From: Chionoecetes opilio
Lineage: Eukaryota; Arthropoda; Malacostraca; Decapoda; Majidae
Assembly: GCA_016584305.1 (NCBI GenBank)
Contig: JACEEZ010020601.1
Location: 224,641-288,640, forward strand
DNA length: 64,000 nt
Direction: 5' to 3'
A program made the translations under genes and the position numbers. A model generated the notes under the pieces. It was not told where the DNA came from, did no database searches, and saw only the letters and a program-made list of their open reading frames with translations. This document shows positions 43,096 to 59,024 of the stretch, piece by piece. The stretch's first letter is position 1. The number at the start of each line of letters is the position of its first letter.

Positions 43096-44930
43096 CTTGG
43101 GTGTATTTATAGATCACCAAAGGGGGAAAACATTAGATAAATTTTAAATTTCTTTTACGGATATTTTATCTTTGCGAAATGATAAAAAAATTAAAGGCAT
43201 TTTTGGGCCTTTTTTTGTTTTTAAATTTTTGGGATTTGTTTAAAATGCAGTGACTTAAGGGTTCGGGAATTTTTTTAACAAATTTGTACTCATTTTTCTT
43301 TTTTTCCTTTTGGGCCAAAAAAACCTAAAACGATCACAGATCCCAACCCCCCAAAATTTTAATTGACCCATTTTGGTCAACAAAAAGAAAGGGGTAAATG
43401 TCGGGAACTATATAATTAATTCAGATATTTCAGACCTTTTTTTCCAGTAATTCAAAATTTCAAACATGAAAGTATTTGCCCCCCCAGCACCCCTAATAAA
43501 AAAATGTAAAAATTTGACTCTCCCTCTTTAAATTTTAGTTATGATTTAGAAAAGGAAAATTGGAATAACGTATTCAATGAAATTGCCCCCCCCAACCCCC
43601 TTTCCCTTATTTATTTTTCAATAAATTCAATAACTTTTTCGAGATATTTTCCCAATTAAAAAAAATTACTGTAAGAAAAAACCCAAGGGCTTCTTAACCC
43701 CCAAAATTCACCCCTGCTCTAAAAAGGTGCTTTAAACTGAAAAAAACGGTTTGGCAAATTTCCAAGTAAGGGTATCTAACATATAAAAACTTTACGGGCC
43801 CAATTAAAAAACAATTTTAACCAAAAACTTTAAAAACCCAGCCAAAAATGAATTTTATAAAAACAACCCTAAAAAAATTAATCAAGGAAATCCCAAACCC
43901 CAAATTGGGAAAAATACCAAAAACTTCCCCTTCTAGGCAAAACCCAAAAAAGGGCCAAATAATAAAATACATTAGACCCCCTTTGGGAAAACCAACTCTC
44001 AACTGGTCTTTAATGAACTTTTTTTATTAATTTTTGGAAATTTTAAAGAATAAAATTCTTCTGACGAAGATTTATGAGGTTTTTAAAGGGGCCCCCAAGC
44101 CCCCCCCGCCTTCTCAAAAGGGGTTCCCTTGACCCCAAAAAATTTCCGCCAAAAGAAAATCAAAAAATTTAAAAGGGCCCCTAAAATTTAATTGTCCGGG
44201 ATTGATAAAATTTCTCCAAAAATCGGGAAACTTTTCAGGGGTGAATCTTTGGGCCATTTCCAAATTAATTTATATTTTTAAATCTAATATTAAAAGAGGC
44301 CCATTTTTCCTGATCATTTAAAAAAAAACCCAAATTCATTCCTATATTAAGTCTGGTAAAAAATTTTGGGGCCTCAAAAATTACGGGGCCAATTTAAATC
44401 TTTACCTGTTTTCAGTAAAGTATATAAAAAAAATTTTGGTCACGTTTAACAAACCTCCCTTTTGAAAAAAAAAACCTATTAACTAATTTTCAACACGGCT
44501 TTAGGGGGCAAACACTCAACAGAAATTTTTTAAATTTTAAAAAATTTTGGGTCAATAAATGTTTATCCCCCTTTTTGAGGAGGAAGGCTTATGGGGTTGG
44601 GATTTCCCTTTGATTTATCCAAAAGAAATTCGCCCTCATTAAATCATTGTTTTTTTTTTTAAAAAAAATTTAAAACATGTCGGAATAAGGGGTGTACCGT
44701 TACAATTTTTTCCCGGCAGTTACCTCTGTAACAATCAAAAATCTTTTTTTTGTAATAATGAACATCACAATTTATATAAAATTCCAAAGGTGTCCCCAAA
44801 AAGGCTCAAATCAAAAAGGCCCAATTCTTTTTCTCATATATAAAAAATTATTAATTAAGGGTTTTAGCTTTAAATTTCAAATATTATAAAATCCGACGTT
44901 ATTTAACCTCTTAAAACCTGACAAAGACAT
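43096..44930 (+). pseudogene. Second copy of the LINE ORF2 (low-quality consensus)
   Basis: Same order as the ORF2 at 24,413-27,420: VY-RSPKG near 43,103, NYIINSDISD near 43,405-43,435, RPIFPDHLKK near 44,295, QHGFRG near 44,490, DLSK near 44,610, GIRGVPL near 44,682, and GPILFLIY near 44,815-44,845 in place of the GPLLFLVY box. It starts at the YRPP position of the endonuclease and stops before the YADD box, so it is truncated on both sides. Homopolymer errors break every frame. Confidence 0.7.
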
Positions 44931-45046
44931 CCAATTTCCCCCTACTTTTAAAAAACTAAAATACAAAATTTAATTTAGAAAAGGGGGGGGGCCCTCGCCA
45001 ATTTTTTTTTTCCAAATTCCCCAAAATCGGCAATTCCGCAATTTCC

Positions 45047-45571
45047 GTCAAAAATTTCCCTTTAAAGGGATTGGCACCCCCCCACGGTGTTAGGGAATTC
45101 GCTCAGGGGGGAATATTTTGGCCTGTGCAGGGGGACAAAGATCCGGTTTCTTAAAGTCCGTTTGTGATCCCTGTCTTATTTTAAAGGGTTTGGGTTAAGA
45201 CATGGACCCCTAAAAATGACTTAAAAGAGACGAATCAATCCCTTTTTGGTAATAAGTGTCTTCGCAAAAATTCAGGGGGTATCGCTGGGATGATTACGTG
45301 TCAAATCAGCGATTGCACCGGGTGAACTGAATCGGGGCCCTATTACCTGCATAGTCCGTCAGCGCCAACTTCGGCTATATGGGCATGTGGCACGCTACCC
45401 TGAAACCGATCCTTCCCGTCGGGTTGTATCTGTAAGAGACAATCCGGCGTGGAGGAGGCCACGGGGGCGATCACAAGGCTCGTGGCTGGGGCAATTTGAT
45501 GTTTCTTGTCGAGAGCTGCTTGGTATGGGAAAGGAGCCTGCATGGGAACTCGCGCGTGGTGACCCCCGGGA
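45047..45571 (+). pseudogene. LINE ORF2 C-terminal part, before nested insertion
   Basis: After a noisy start (VIPVL, DLKETNQSLFGNKCLRK), the frame from about 45,330 reads IVRQRQLRLYGHVARYPETD, PSRRVVSV, PAWRRPRGRS, SWLGQF and ELARGDPRE. This is the conserved C-terminal region of an APE-type LINE polymerase, after the catalytic domain. The frame is interrupted exactly after Arg-Glu by the element at 45,572-50,887 and continues at 50,897 with Trp-Arg-Arg-Arg. It is 5'-truncated, as many LINE insertions are. Confidence 0.8.
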
Positions 45572-45830
45572 GCATATTGCCGAAGTCTATTGCTATACGG
45601 GATCAGGGGAAATTGGAACCAATCAGCGCGCGGTGAGGGCGGGGGTGTGGGAGGGGCTTATACGCTGGCCACCGAGATGTCTCTCGGTGGTCTCGCTTAT
45701 ACTCAGACGTCCACACACAATATTTACGGGTAACTTGCTCATTTTGTGGGCAGATATTGTGCGTGACTTTATTTAAATAATATATTTGTAGAGAGAGTGA
45801 GAGAAAAAAAAAGAGCGAGAGAGAGAAAAG

Positions 45831-45905
<75 letters not shown>

Positions 45906-46079
45906 GAGAGAAGGAGAGAGAGAGAGCGAGAAGCGAAGAGCGAGGAGCGAGAGCGAGAGCGAGAAGAGATAGGAGAGAGAGAGGAGAGAGAGAGAGAGGA
46001 AACAGTATAAGATAATTTTATTAAAATTATAATTGCATGCTGTAAATTAAGAGAGAGAGAGAGAGAGTAGAGAGAGAGA

Positions 46080-46114
<35 letters not shown>

Positions 46115-46183
46115 GAGAGAGAGAAGAGAGAGAGAGGAAGAGAGAAGAGAGAGAGAGGAGAGTGAGAGAGAGGGAGAGAGAGA

Positions 46184-46225
<42 letters not shown>

Positions 46226-46228
46226 AAC
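45572..46228. repeat. Left terminal inverted repeat, with GA microsatellite
   Basis: Matches 50,322-50,887 inverted. A 39-bp segment at 45,662-45,700 with the hairpin CCACCGAGATGTCTCTCGGTGG is absent from the right arm. Confidence 0.8.
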
Positions 46229-46960
46229 AAAAAATGAGGAAGGAAGGAAGACAGTGACAGAATGTGAACTTATATGACGGAACATTAGTAGTAGTAACCT
46301 ATGATGGAATGTTAGAAAGGAAACAAACACTTGGCTCATAACTAGTCTTAAAAAAAATACTTACATGCGCTTACTAAATAAGTCACTTCGTTAAATTAGT
46401 CGTTTCCACCTGCTGTTAAACTGACATACTGGGACCTCTATGTACATACATGCGAGGACCAGGAAAACCAGGCAGCACACACCTCTTGGTAGGGACGGCG
46501 TCCAGACAGCATGCCGAAAACTTAAACAAAGCGAACCAAGAAAATTGTCGCTAATATCTGCACAACGTGGCCATTGCAAAATCTCATTGCAAGTGGCCAT
46601 TAGAGAAGACTCATTAGAGTCTAGTTTGGACATGATGATAGTAGGATGGTTCTTGTTCACTTAGTGTGTCATAAATTGAGTTATATCTTGTTCATGATAT
46701 AAGTCATTTTTATCTGTCCTAGTCTGTTACATAGGTCCCATTAAAGTCAGTTTAACAGCAGGTTGGAAAAGACTACTTTACGAATTGGAACTTATTAGTA
46801 AGCGCATGTGAAGTTATTTTTTAAGACTATTTTTATTAGCCAAGTGTTTTGTCTCTTTCTAACTTCATCCATCAGCGTTACTACTACTAATGTTCCGGTC
46901 ATATATGTAATTCACATTCTATGTCACTGTCTTTCTTCCTTCCCCATTTTTTTTCCTCTC
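46229..46960. mobile_element. Inner foldback with ~220-bp arms
   Basis: Left arm 46,229-46,448 and right arm 46,724-46,960 are inverted copies (GGAAGGAAG, GACAGTGACA, AACATTAGTAGTAGTAAC, ACTTGGCT, ACATGCGCTTACTAA, CCTGCTGTTAAACTGAC, GGGACCT). The middle (46,449-46,723) has no recognised content. Confidence 0.75.
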
Positions 46961-47039
46961 TCTCTCTCTCTCTCATATGACCTCGGGGACCATCATCAAA
47001 TAGTACAAGATGACTTACCTAACAGACAGACACACTCGA

Positions 47040-50320
<3,281 letters not shown>

Positions 50321-50321
50321 G

Positions 50322-50356
50322 ATCATTCTCCCTCATTCATCTTATACTGTTTCCAC

Positions 50357-50393
<37 letters not shown>

Positions 50394-50439
50394 TTATACA
50401 GCATGCAATTATAATATTTAATAAATTCATCTTATACTG

Positions 50440-50536
<97 letters not shown>

Positions 50537-50587
50537 CTCAATTATACAGCATGCAATTATAATATTTAATAAATTCATTTTATACTG

Positions 50588-50656
<69 letters not shown>

Positions 50657-50661
50657 TCTCC

Positions 50662-50711
<50 letters not shown>

Positions 50712-50887
50712 AATATATTATCTAAATAAAGTCACACACAATATCTGCCCACAAAATGAGCAAGTTACCCGTAAATATTGTGTGTGGACGTATGAGTATA
50801 AGCCCCTCCCACACCCCCGCCCTCACCGCGCGCTGATTGGTTCCAATTTCCCCTGATCCCGTATAGCAATAGACTTCGGCAATATGC
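50322..50887. repeat. Right terminal inverted repeat, with CT microsatellites
   Basis: Contains two to three tandem copies of CTTATACTGTTTCC and TACAGCATGCAATTATAATA separated by long CT tracts, then the unique end AGACTTCGGCAATATGC. Confidence 0.8.
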
Positions 50888-50961
50888 CCCCCGGGAGTGG
50901 CGTCGTAGGGTGGGCGAGGCGACGCGCCCCCCGGCGTATGCCCCCAATGATTGATTGATTG
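50888..50961 (+). pseudogene. LINE ORF2 C-terminus and ATTG tail, after nested insertion
   Basis: Reads PREWRRRVGEATRPPAYAPN and then a stop, continuing the frame that ends at 45,571. It is followed by three to four GATT units, the 3' tail. The hAT-like element resumes with AATTCCGCAATTCC at 50,962, duplicated at 45,032-45,046, so this 14-bp repeat is the LINE target duplication. Confidence 0.8.
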
Positions 50962-51877
50962 AATTCCGCAATTCCAGCCTGCACCAGTCCGCAATCGCAA
51001 TTCCGCAACTTTTTTCAAATAGGCCTTTTCGCAATCGCAATTCCGCAAACTAATTTTGACACCTACAAATAAAACAAAACACCTACAATTTAAACAAAAA
51101 TTGTCTATAGACTCTTAAACACCTACAATTAAAACGAAAAATGTCTCAAGACTTTTTATTAGTGTTTATTTTTAATACTTCTGTATTCCTATTGTTTCTG
51201 TCTATACTTGTTACTTGTCATTCACAATTAAGTCTTTGTCTCTTTTAGTGTTTTTCTTTACTTTTACACTTCACAGTCAAACTGGCTAGTAATAAACTAG
51301 GGGTTGCTAGGGTATCTATATGAAAGAGGGTAACGCCATTCATAGGCCCTATTTTAAAAACGCTACTGGGCGCCATCTTAGCGCCAGGGCCTCTTCGTTC
51401 ACCCAAAAAGAACCGGGGAAGTTCTCAAGGCATTACCCGCAGATATCATGTTATACATGTAAACGGATATACTGCTATCTTCGGAAAATGTTTGTTCTAT
51501 AAGATTATCACATAAAACACAGTAAAACACATTAAATAAGGCCATTATGAGACTGAAGAAATATGCAGAACTTAAAATCACTTAAAAACACATCGTCATG
51601 TAAAACTTTGGGACAACATATTACATGGAAGATATCAATAGAAGCAGAATTGTATTAGCTTCCCTTTGATATATTTCTTTTTCTGATAAATGCAGTAGTA
51701 CCTTGCAAAAATTAGCGTTACCTGAATAAATCGCCGCGCAGGCCGCTCTCTGTGATGACTGTGTTCACAAATAATCAAATATATATTGGATATATATCGC
51801 CTTTTATTCACCCTTTTAAAACAATTTTTCTATTTTTTAATTTTTTAACTAGAAAATTTAAAAGGTTTAATTTATAG

Positions 51878-51968
51878 TTTCCCCCAAACCCAACGATTTT
51901 CTGATGCGCCTTATGTATATAATAAGGCGCATCAGAAAATCGTTGGTTGGGTGGAACTATAAATTGAC
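51878..51968. repeat. Core-less hairpin of the GCGCATCAGAAAATCG foldback
   Basis: CGATTTTCTGATGCGCCTTA then GTATAT then its reverse complement, within larger arms ending in TTATAGTTT and ACTATAAATTGACC. Copies lie at 54,370-54,465, 60,938-61,038 and 63,392-63,485. Confidence 0.85.
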
Positions 51969-52011
51969 CAAATTAAATTTAAACTAAATACTCAGTAGAA
52001 AGAAAACTTAC

Positions 52012-52239
52012 TTGCCCAAAGTGATTCAAGTTAGCTGGAAACTTCTCTCCGCCTGTTCCTGGCCCGGGCCTGCTCTCACGCGCAGTGCTCTGGCTGAGGG
52101 GCTGAGTGCTGGGGAGATCATCTTGAGCCTCCAAGTCACTTCTGACACAATCCCCGCTTCTAACACTATCAGTATCCAGTGTATCCACCCTCCTACTCCT
52201 ACTCCTAAACGACGGAGATGGCGGCAAAAATTTGTCCAT
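52012..52239 (-). CDS. Candidate first coding exon with GTAAGT donor
   Basis: ATG at 52,239 opens 76 codons (MDKFLPPSPSFRSRSRRVDT...), Ser/Arg/Asp-rich, ending in phase 0 at HFGQ before GTAAGT (52,011 down to 52,006). The copy at 61,083-61,309 is 227 nt and out of phase. The product is not recognised. It lies inside the hAT-like element, so it may be a transposase first exon; a captured host exon is also possible. No downstream exon was found. Confidence 0.35.
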
Positions 52240-52286
52240 TCGGGTTTAAAAATTTGCTCATTTTCAGAAGCAAAAAATTAGACTTA

Positions 52287-52479
52287 ATAAACGGCTATTT
52301 TTGCTTCTGTCTAATTTGTAACTTCAGTAATTAAAAAATTTGTCTTATATTTCGCAGATTGTGCTCATATAATTACGTTTAGTAAAACGCTAATTATATG
52401 AGCACAATCTGCAAAATATAAGACAAATTTGAAATTACTGAAATTACAAATTAGACAGAAACAAAAATAGCCGTTTATT
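52287..52479. repeat. Near-perfect ~190-bp palindrome
   Basis: AATAAACGGCTATTTTTG ... CTCATATAATTA then ACGTTTAGTAAAACGC (centre) then the reverse complement to CAAAAATAGCCGTTTATT. Arms of about 90 bp with almost no loop. The second copy is at 61,351-61,543. Confidence 0.85.
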
Positions 52480-52489
52480 ACTAAACGCC

Positions 52490-53130
52490 TTTTTATTAAG
52501 CCTATTGTTATCCTATATAAAAGTTAATAAACCGTTTATTAACCACAATAGACACGGTTAGTGGTTACTAACTACAAACCCACTGCCAGTAACCAGTGTC
52601 GATTGTCTAATTTTGTGCAATCTTATTTACTTCACTAACACAAAAAAGTATATGTAGGATAAATCAGTAATCACACAAACACGGCCAGCGTAGTGAGCGT
52701 ACACGCTCTTAATCCCCAAGTCCCAGAACGCACTGACTGAGTGAGTGACTGTGCTACACTAGCTACAACACTAGCTAGTGAGCTTGGACGATGCTTGCTT
52801 GGGGCTTGGTACGAAGGGCCGTTTTTTCTCGCAATTGAAAAATGATTGGTTTCTGCGACAAAAACACAACAAGCTTGGGAGGGGCCGAAATAATAATCGG
52901 TCCAAAACATTGCAAGCAATATCACAAAGCAGTATAACAACAATTTCAGCAATGTTATTGGAGTGGGTTTTTCGTAATCCAAGGACGGTGCTTGGACCGA
53001 CAAAAAACACGACTCCATTGGCAGTTGGCAAATGTCGTTCTCCACCATATTTGGTGGGAACTTATGTTCACGCGGGCACTTGCCATTTTGAAGGTGGTGA
53101 TCGTCACAATTATTGCGATTTGCGTTTCAA
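52490..53130. other. Internal part of hAT-like element, no gene seen
   Basis: Contains an inverted pair around AGTGGTTACTAAC and CCAGTAACCAGTGTC. Short frames on both strands have no recognisable motif. Duplicated at 61,555-62,170. Confidence 0.4.
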
Positions 53131-53139
53131 AATGTTGGC

Positions 53140-53400
53140 GGTCCGCAACCCGCAATTCCGCAGTTTTTTCAGGCATCCGTAATTGCGCAATTCCGCAAAC
53201 CGAATTACCCATTTCCCCAAGTTATTTTCGATTGCGCTTTAAAATTTTGGCGGTCCGCAATTCGCAATTCCGCAATTTTTTCAGGCATCTGTAATTGCGC
53301 AATTCCGCAACCGAATTACCATTCCGCAAGTTGCGGAATTCCGCAACCGAATTACCATTCCGCAAGTTGCGGAATTGCGGACTAAAGTTGCGGAATGCCC
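53140..53400. repeat. TTGCGGAATTGCGG subterminal repeat cluster
   Basis: At least ten copies of GCAATTCCGCAA or its reverse complement, in both orientations. hAT transposases bind short subterminal repeats, so these are candidate binding sites (inference). Confidence 0.6.
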
Positions 53401-53407
53401 ACCTCTG

Positions 53408-53415
53408 GTGGCTGC
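53408..53415. repeat. 8-bp GTGGCTGC between two head-to-tail hAT-like copies
   Basis: Lies between the right end TGCCCACCTCTG and the next left end CAGAGGTGGGCA. The same arrangement occurs at 62,433-62,440. The length matches a hAT target duplication shared by both copies. Confidence 0.7.
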
Positions 53416-54960
53416 CAGAGGTGGGCATCGCAAATTTTTTTTTTCCCAATCCGCAATCGCAATTCCCCAATTCCGACCTGCCCCCAGTCCGCAATCGCAA
53501 TTCCGCAACTTTTTTCAAATAGGCCTTTTCGCAATCGCAATTCCGCAATTCCGCAAACTAATTTTGACACCTACAAATAAAACAAAACACCTACAATTTA
53601 AACAAAAATTGTCTATAGACTCTTAAACACCTACAATTAAAACAAAAAATGTCTCAAGACTTTTTATTAGTGTTATTTTTAATACTTCTGTATTCCTATT
53701 GTTCTGGTCTATACTTGTTACTTGTCTTCACAATAAGTCTTTGTCTCTTTTAGTGTTTTTCTTTACTTTTACACTTCACCCGTTCTGGCTAGTAATCACT
53801 AGGGGTTGCTAGGGTAACTATATGAAAGAGGGTAACGCCATTCATAGGCCCTATGCTAAACGCTACTGGGCGCCATCTTAGCGCCAGGGCCTCTTCGTTC
53901 ACCCAAGACCCGGGGAAGCTCTCAAGGCATGACCCCGCAGGATATCATGTTATATATGTATAAAGGATATACTGCTATCTTCGGAAATGTTTGTTCTATA
54001 AGACTATCACATAAAAACACAGTAAAACACATTAAATAAAGGCCATTATGAGACTCTGAAGAAATGCATGAACAAAAATTCACTTAAACACATCGTCATG
54101 TAAAATTTTGTGGGACAACTTTTAAATGGAAATATCAATAGAACAGAATTGTTTTAGCTTCCCTTGATTATTTCGTTTTCTGATAAATGCAGTAGTACTT
54201 GAAAAAAATGACGTTAACTAAAAAAAATCGCCGCGCAGGCCGCTCTCTGTGATGACTGTGTTCAAAAATAATAAAATAAAATTTGGAATATATCCCCTTT
54301 TATTCACCCTTTTTAAAAAAATTTTTTCATGTTTAACTTTTAACTAGAAAATTAAAGGAAAATTTTATATTTTCCCCCCCCCCCAAACGATTTTCTGATC
54401 GCCTTATGATATAATAAGGCGCATCAGAGAATCTTTGGTTTGGGGTGAAACTAAAATTGCCCAAAATTAAATTTACTAAATACTAGTAAAAAAGGGAAAT
54501 AACTTACTTGCCCAAAGTGACTCAATTTGCGGGAAGCTTCTCCCCCACCTGTTTCCGGGCCCTGCTGCTCCACGCTCAGGCTCTGGTGTCCCAGGCAATA
54601 AAGTCCCGAGGTGGACAAAAATGTTACAAAGCAATTTCCCCCTGAAATGGGTTCTTTGGGGGTTTTTCTAACCACACAAAAAAGCCCCACTCAAATCCAT
54701 CCAGGAAAAATCTTTTTTCACTGAAAACCCTAGATGCCCCCCGCCGGGGAAGGTAAATATTGAAAAGGCTAACTTTGCTGAAAATCAAAATAGAAACACA
54801 AATAAAGTGTCTAATCCACTAAAATTTTTAGGTGCTCTTTTATTTTTAAAATTACTTTTGGAAAAGATTGAAGGTGTGTTCATATTGAAATCTCGAAAAA
54901 CAAAATTTTGGCCTTAAAATTACCTAAAATGAGCAAAATTAATGTCTGAACAACCGGGTA
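53416..54960. mobile_element. hAT-like element 2 (partial)
   Basis: Starts CAGAGGTGGGCATCGCAAAT. The first 1.1 kb matches 50,962-52,080. Past TGTTTCCGGGCCCTG (about 54,565) it differs from element 1 but matches 63,560-64,000. A GTAAGT donor lies at 54,502-54,507 (minus) after the same HFGQ codons; the upstream coding part is replaced by an unrelated frame (54,690-54,508). Quality falls from about 54,200. The right end was not found. Confidence 0.6.
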
Positions 54961-55379
54961 TAAAGTTTTACATATTTATTTTGTATTGTGTTGCATATTT
55001 ATATAAATATGTATATGTGATATTCCAAAGGATTTCAAAATATTAATTTATTTTTAGTCCCCTTTCATCACATCGTTTTCCACCTAATTTTCTTTAATTC
55101 CCCCGGTGGGGCCCTTAAAAAAGGTAATGCCCTTGCATTGACCCAAATGGAGTGCAATGGAGCCCATCCTTTTCGGCAGGAATGTTTTGGTGCAATTTTC
55201 CCCCCAATTGCATCGCATTTTCTTAAGTAGCAGCGGTGTGACGGGAGAGAGAAGAGGGGAGAGAGGAGAAGGAGAGAGAGAGAGGGGAGAGAGAGAGAGA
55301 GAGAGGGGGAGGAGAGAGAGAGATGGGGGGGAGAGAGGAGAGAGAGAGGAGAGAGAAAAGAGAGAGAGAGAGAGAGAAG

Positions 55380-55435
<56 letters not shown>

Positions 55436-56284
55436 GAGAGAGAAGAGAATAGAGGAGAGAGAGAGGGGAGAGAGAGGATTCTCTTTCCCATCCCCATTTT
55501 TTGGCTGGGAAGTGACCTCATTGATTTAATTAAGCCTGTAGTTGTAGTGGAGTGGTAGGGGGGAATGAATCTCATCCATATTTTCATACGGCCGTTTTTT
55601 TAAATTTGGACTAGGGGGGGGTCTAACGGGAGCTTCCATGTTAGACTTAGGGGTACCAATGCCACAAAAGGGCTTCTTTGACCCCTTTTTTTGGAGGAAA
55701 ACTAGTCTTATGTTGACCCACGACTGCGTTGGGGTTTGGCAGCCCTAAACCCGGGGGAGATCATATATGGGGGACGGAGGGGGGAAAAGAGTCTTTGTCT
55801 CCGCCCCCTCTACCGAAAACAAAAAAACACAAACCCATATATGAACCTATATTTTTATTTATTCACTTTTTTCCCCACATTTCCCTTGATTTCATAGCTC
55901 TTCCATTATTGGGAGTAAAGATTGTTATGGTCAGTTAAGTTTATTTAGTTGCACAACTAATGATCCCTTTAATCATAGTTGATAGTTAAAATTCATATCA
56001 GGGCAAACCTATATATTAAAAATAATATCGGTCGATTCTTAAATAAAAACGTATATTTCATCATACAATTTTGGGCCGCTATAATGATGCGGGGGGGTGG
56101 TGGTATCAAATGTCTGACGTAGGCTACTATAAAACCGACGTATACACACAAGAAAGGATTTTTATAAATTTATACACCCTTGCCACAAGTGCCCGTGTGT
56201 CCAGTGGGGTGTTACCCCCCCCGTGTCTTGTCTGCCCAAAGAGCGAACGCGCAGTTCTCTCCACTACAACAGAGTCCCGCCAGG

Positions 56285-56450
56285 GCCACGGAAGGGCCCT
56301 ACGTACGGCGAGGGCCACATGGTCTATAGATATAATTTCGGGCACGAAGACTCGAACCTATGATCACGCTCAAGGTTACCCGGGTACGTCTCTTATAATC
56401 AGGGGGGAGAATTTACGCGAAAGGCTAATAGGGCAGCTATGTATTTTTAA
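56285..56450 (-). repeat. Possible tRNA-derived SINE fragment
   Basis: On the minus strand a B-box-like GGTTCGAGTCTTC lies at 56,358-56,346, preceded by a GTAACCTTGAGCGTGATCAT arm and about 70 bp upstream by a TTAGCCTTTCGCG segment in the A-box position. There is no complete cloverleaf and the tail is unclear, so this could be coincidence. Confidence 0.3.
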
Positions 56451-57397
56451 AACATTCTGGCGTAGTGAGCAAAAATCGCCCTTTTTCGGAAATAGCCGAT
56501 TTAGCCAAAACGGAAAAACTAGTTTTTAGGTTTGGGTTTAAGTTATTTTTGGGTCTGGTTTAGGTTGGAAAGGGTTTATGTATTTTTGTTTTAATTTTTG
56601 TAGAGTTTTTTTAGGTTAAAAAAGCGTCTGGTGACGATTTCCGAAAAGGGGCCCGGTGACGGCTGGGTACGGGCATCCCCCTCAGCCCCCACCCTCGTAA
56701 GGTTTTTGTAGCCAAAACACTCGAAAGTTGTCCCTTACGAGGGATTTTCGAGCACCCGCGAGGGGATAGATGGGGGAAATGGGAGACTTGCCGTGGCCCC
56801 CCCCGAGAGGGATGTAAGGAACCGGTTAGGTAGCTAGATATTATGACCAAAAAAGAGAATAAATTTTTCCCCTGTTTCCATTAATTTAAAAGCAAGTGCT
56901 GCTGTTTTAGTCGTATAAGGAGTGCCCATTTATTGCGAAGTCTGGATCGGGGGCGAGGAGGAAAACAAACCCAGATTTTGTAGGGCCCAAAAAGCGGTCT
57001 TTAAAAACTATTTCAGATGCTTCATAATCTGCAGTTTTGACGCATGGGTTACACCAATTTTTCCAAACGAATATTGACAATACCGCTAATTTTCCTTACA
57101 TGGGCATTTGCATAGTATCGTAAAATCATTAGACGCAAATGTTGGAAAAGGGGCCTGGGTGTCAACATTTCCAATACTATTTTCGTTTTTTTAGACCAAC
57201 TTAAAATAATCCCCCCCGGAAAAAAAGTTTTTGAAACGGGGAAAAGCCTGTCCCAAAGCCCCCGGTTTGTCTTAGGTTAGCCGAAGTCCACTTTTAAAAA
57301 ATCGGCCAAGTGTGGAAGGAAGGTGGGGAGGGAGTGAAAAAGAACTCACCCCCCCACCCCTTCTGACCCCTCGAGATCCTTTAATGAGGGGATCAAG

Positions 57398-57523
57398 TAG
57401 GAACACACACACACACACACACACCACACACACAACCCCCACCCACACAAACACACACACACAACACAACACCACACACACACCCACACACCACACAACA
57501 CACACACACACCACACACACACC

Positions 57524-57558
<35 letters not shown>

Positions 57559-57730
57559 ACACACACACCACCACACACACACACACACACAACACACACC
57601 CACACACAACACCAAAACACACCCCCACACCAACACAACACACCACACACACACACACCCACACACACACAACACACCCACACACACACCACACACCCCC
57701 AAAAAAACACACAACACCACACACACAAAA

Positions 57731-57761
<31 letters not shown>

Positions 57762-57822
57762 ACACACACAAAACCCACACACACACACCCACACACCCAC
57801 ACACACCCACACACACACACCA
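57398..57822. repeat. CA microsatellite, ~425 bp
   Basis: ACACACACACACCACACACA-type repeats. Cys/Val and Thr/His frames on both strands are by-products. Confidence 0.95.
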
Positions 57823-58401
57823 TCATTTTGAAAAAACCCAAAAAAATAAGGAAGTACAAGAGGCCTGGACCTACACGTGGTAGTTCCTGTTACCTAACAC
57901 TACCTACTCCCCCTTTCATCCCCATCCATGAAACCCATTTAGTTTATCCCCCTTATAAAGCGTAATGACTCCAAAGCCCGTATTAGCAGTATATTACATA
58001 CCCTAATATTATCGTGAATATTTTTATCGTGTGGAAGGTTAAGAGGGAGAAGGAGGGAAAAAAGAGGAGGAGAGGAGAAGAAATGAAGAAAAGAAAAGAA
58101 AACAGAGAAAGAGGGGGAAAAGAAGAAAAATGAAAGAAGAGAGAGAGATAAAGGATGGTGGAGGAGGGAAAAAGAATAAAGAGAGGAGAGAGAGAGAGAG
58201 AGAGAGAGGAGAGGCGGGGAGAGGGGGGGGGGGGGGGGAGGGGGGGTTAAGCGAGCGAGAGGTAAAGGAGACGGTGTCACCGCCGTCCTCACCGGGCCGT
58301 GACCAGAGTGCCTTCCCTTGTAGCGCCCCTCACCCCCCGTCCCTCCACCACCCCCAGACCCCCCAAAAAGGGTTTTTTTTCAANTTCCCTTCTTTTTCCT
58401 C

Positions 58402-58432
<31 letters not shown>

Positions 58433-58840
58433 TTTATAGTATCGGAACATAAAAAATACATTCACAAAAATAATTATTTAGTATTTATGCGGAGACGAAC
58501 AGTGTCATCCTTCACCGTTATACTTGTAGTGAAACAACCTTCCTCCACAAAATTTAGCATTCCCTATATGTTGCCATGGTGAAAGTAGAGTATAACAGTG
58601 ATCCCTTTCGACTCTACCGTAGAAAACCCTAAAGTCGCCAGGACAACGTTTTTTTTCTGATAACAGACGTCTGGTGGCGTTAATACTTAAATTTTTACAT
58701 CCATGATTTCAGGAAAGTTAGAAGGGGCTATCTGGAGAGTCTGTGTCATTTTGTGTCTTCATCTGTGTCATAATATGGCTATAAATGAACAAACTGCAAA
58801 AATAAAACGGAGTGGCGACGTTGGTAACGGGCTACACTAA

Positions 58841-59024
58841 AGGCGTTTTCTGCGGGGATCCTGATTGCAACCGAAAAATTTTCGGTTGCTCAAATTTCGA
58901 TCCCTGTTCAACCCATCCAGGGAAGATGATTGGCCCGACCCGCAATCATTTGTTGTTGTTGTTGTGACCGTTTGCAACCGAAAATTTTCCGATTGCAACC
59001 AAAAATCCCCCGCAGAAAACACCT
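58841..59024. mobile_element. PIF/Harbinger-like MITE, duplicated copy
   Basis: Same 184 bp and same TAA flanks (58,838-58,840 and 59,025-59,027) as at 49,843-50,026. Confidence 0.8.

Larger units (their letters stand above)
54961..58426. other. Low-quality sequence with GA and CA microsatellites
   Basis: GA tract 55,240-55,480; CA tract 57,398-57,822; a second GA and a G run at 58,180-58,245; one ambiguous base N at 58,384. No coding sequence is recognised. A plus frame at 56,071-56,529 is unsupported. Confidence 0.5.

Noticed and set aside
45773..46339. 188-codon Ser/Leu frame, and similar Arg/Glu or Ser/Leu frames at 15,136-15,515, 49,184-49,468, 50,323-50,541, 55,084-55,587 and 59,266-59,922
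   Set aside because: All are translations of GA/CT microsatellites.
57272..57965. Long Thr/His and Cys/Val frames
   Set aside because: By-products of the CA microsatellite.
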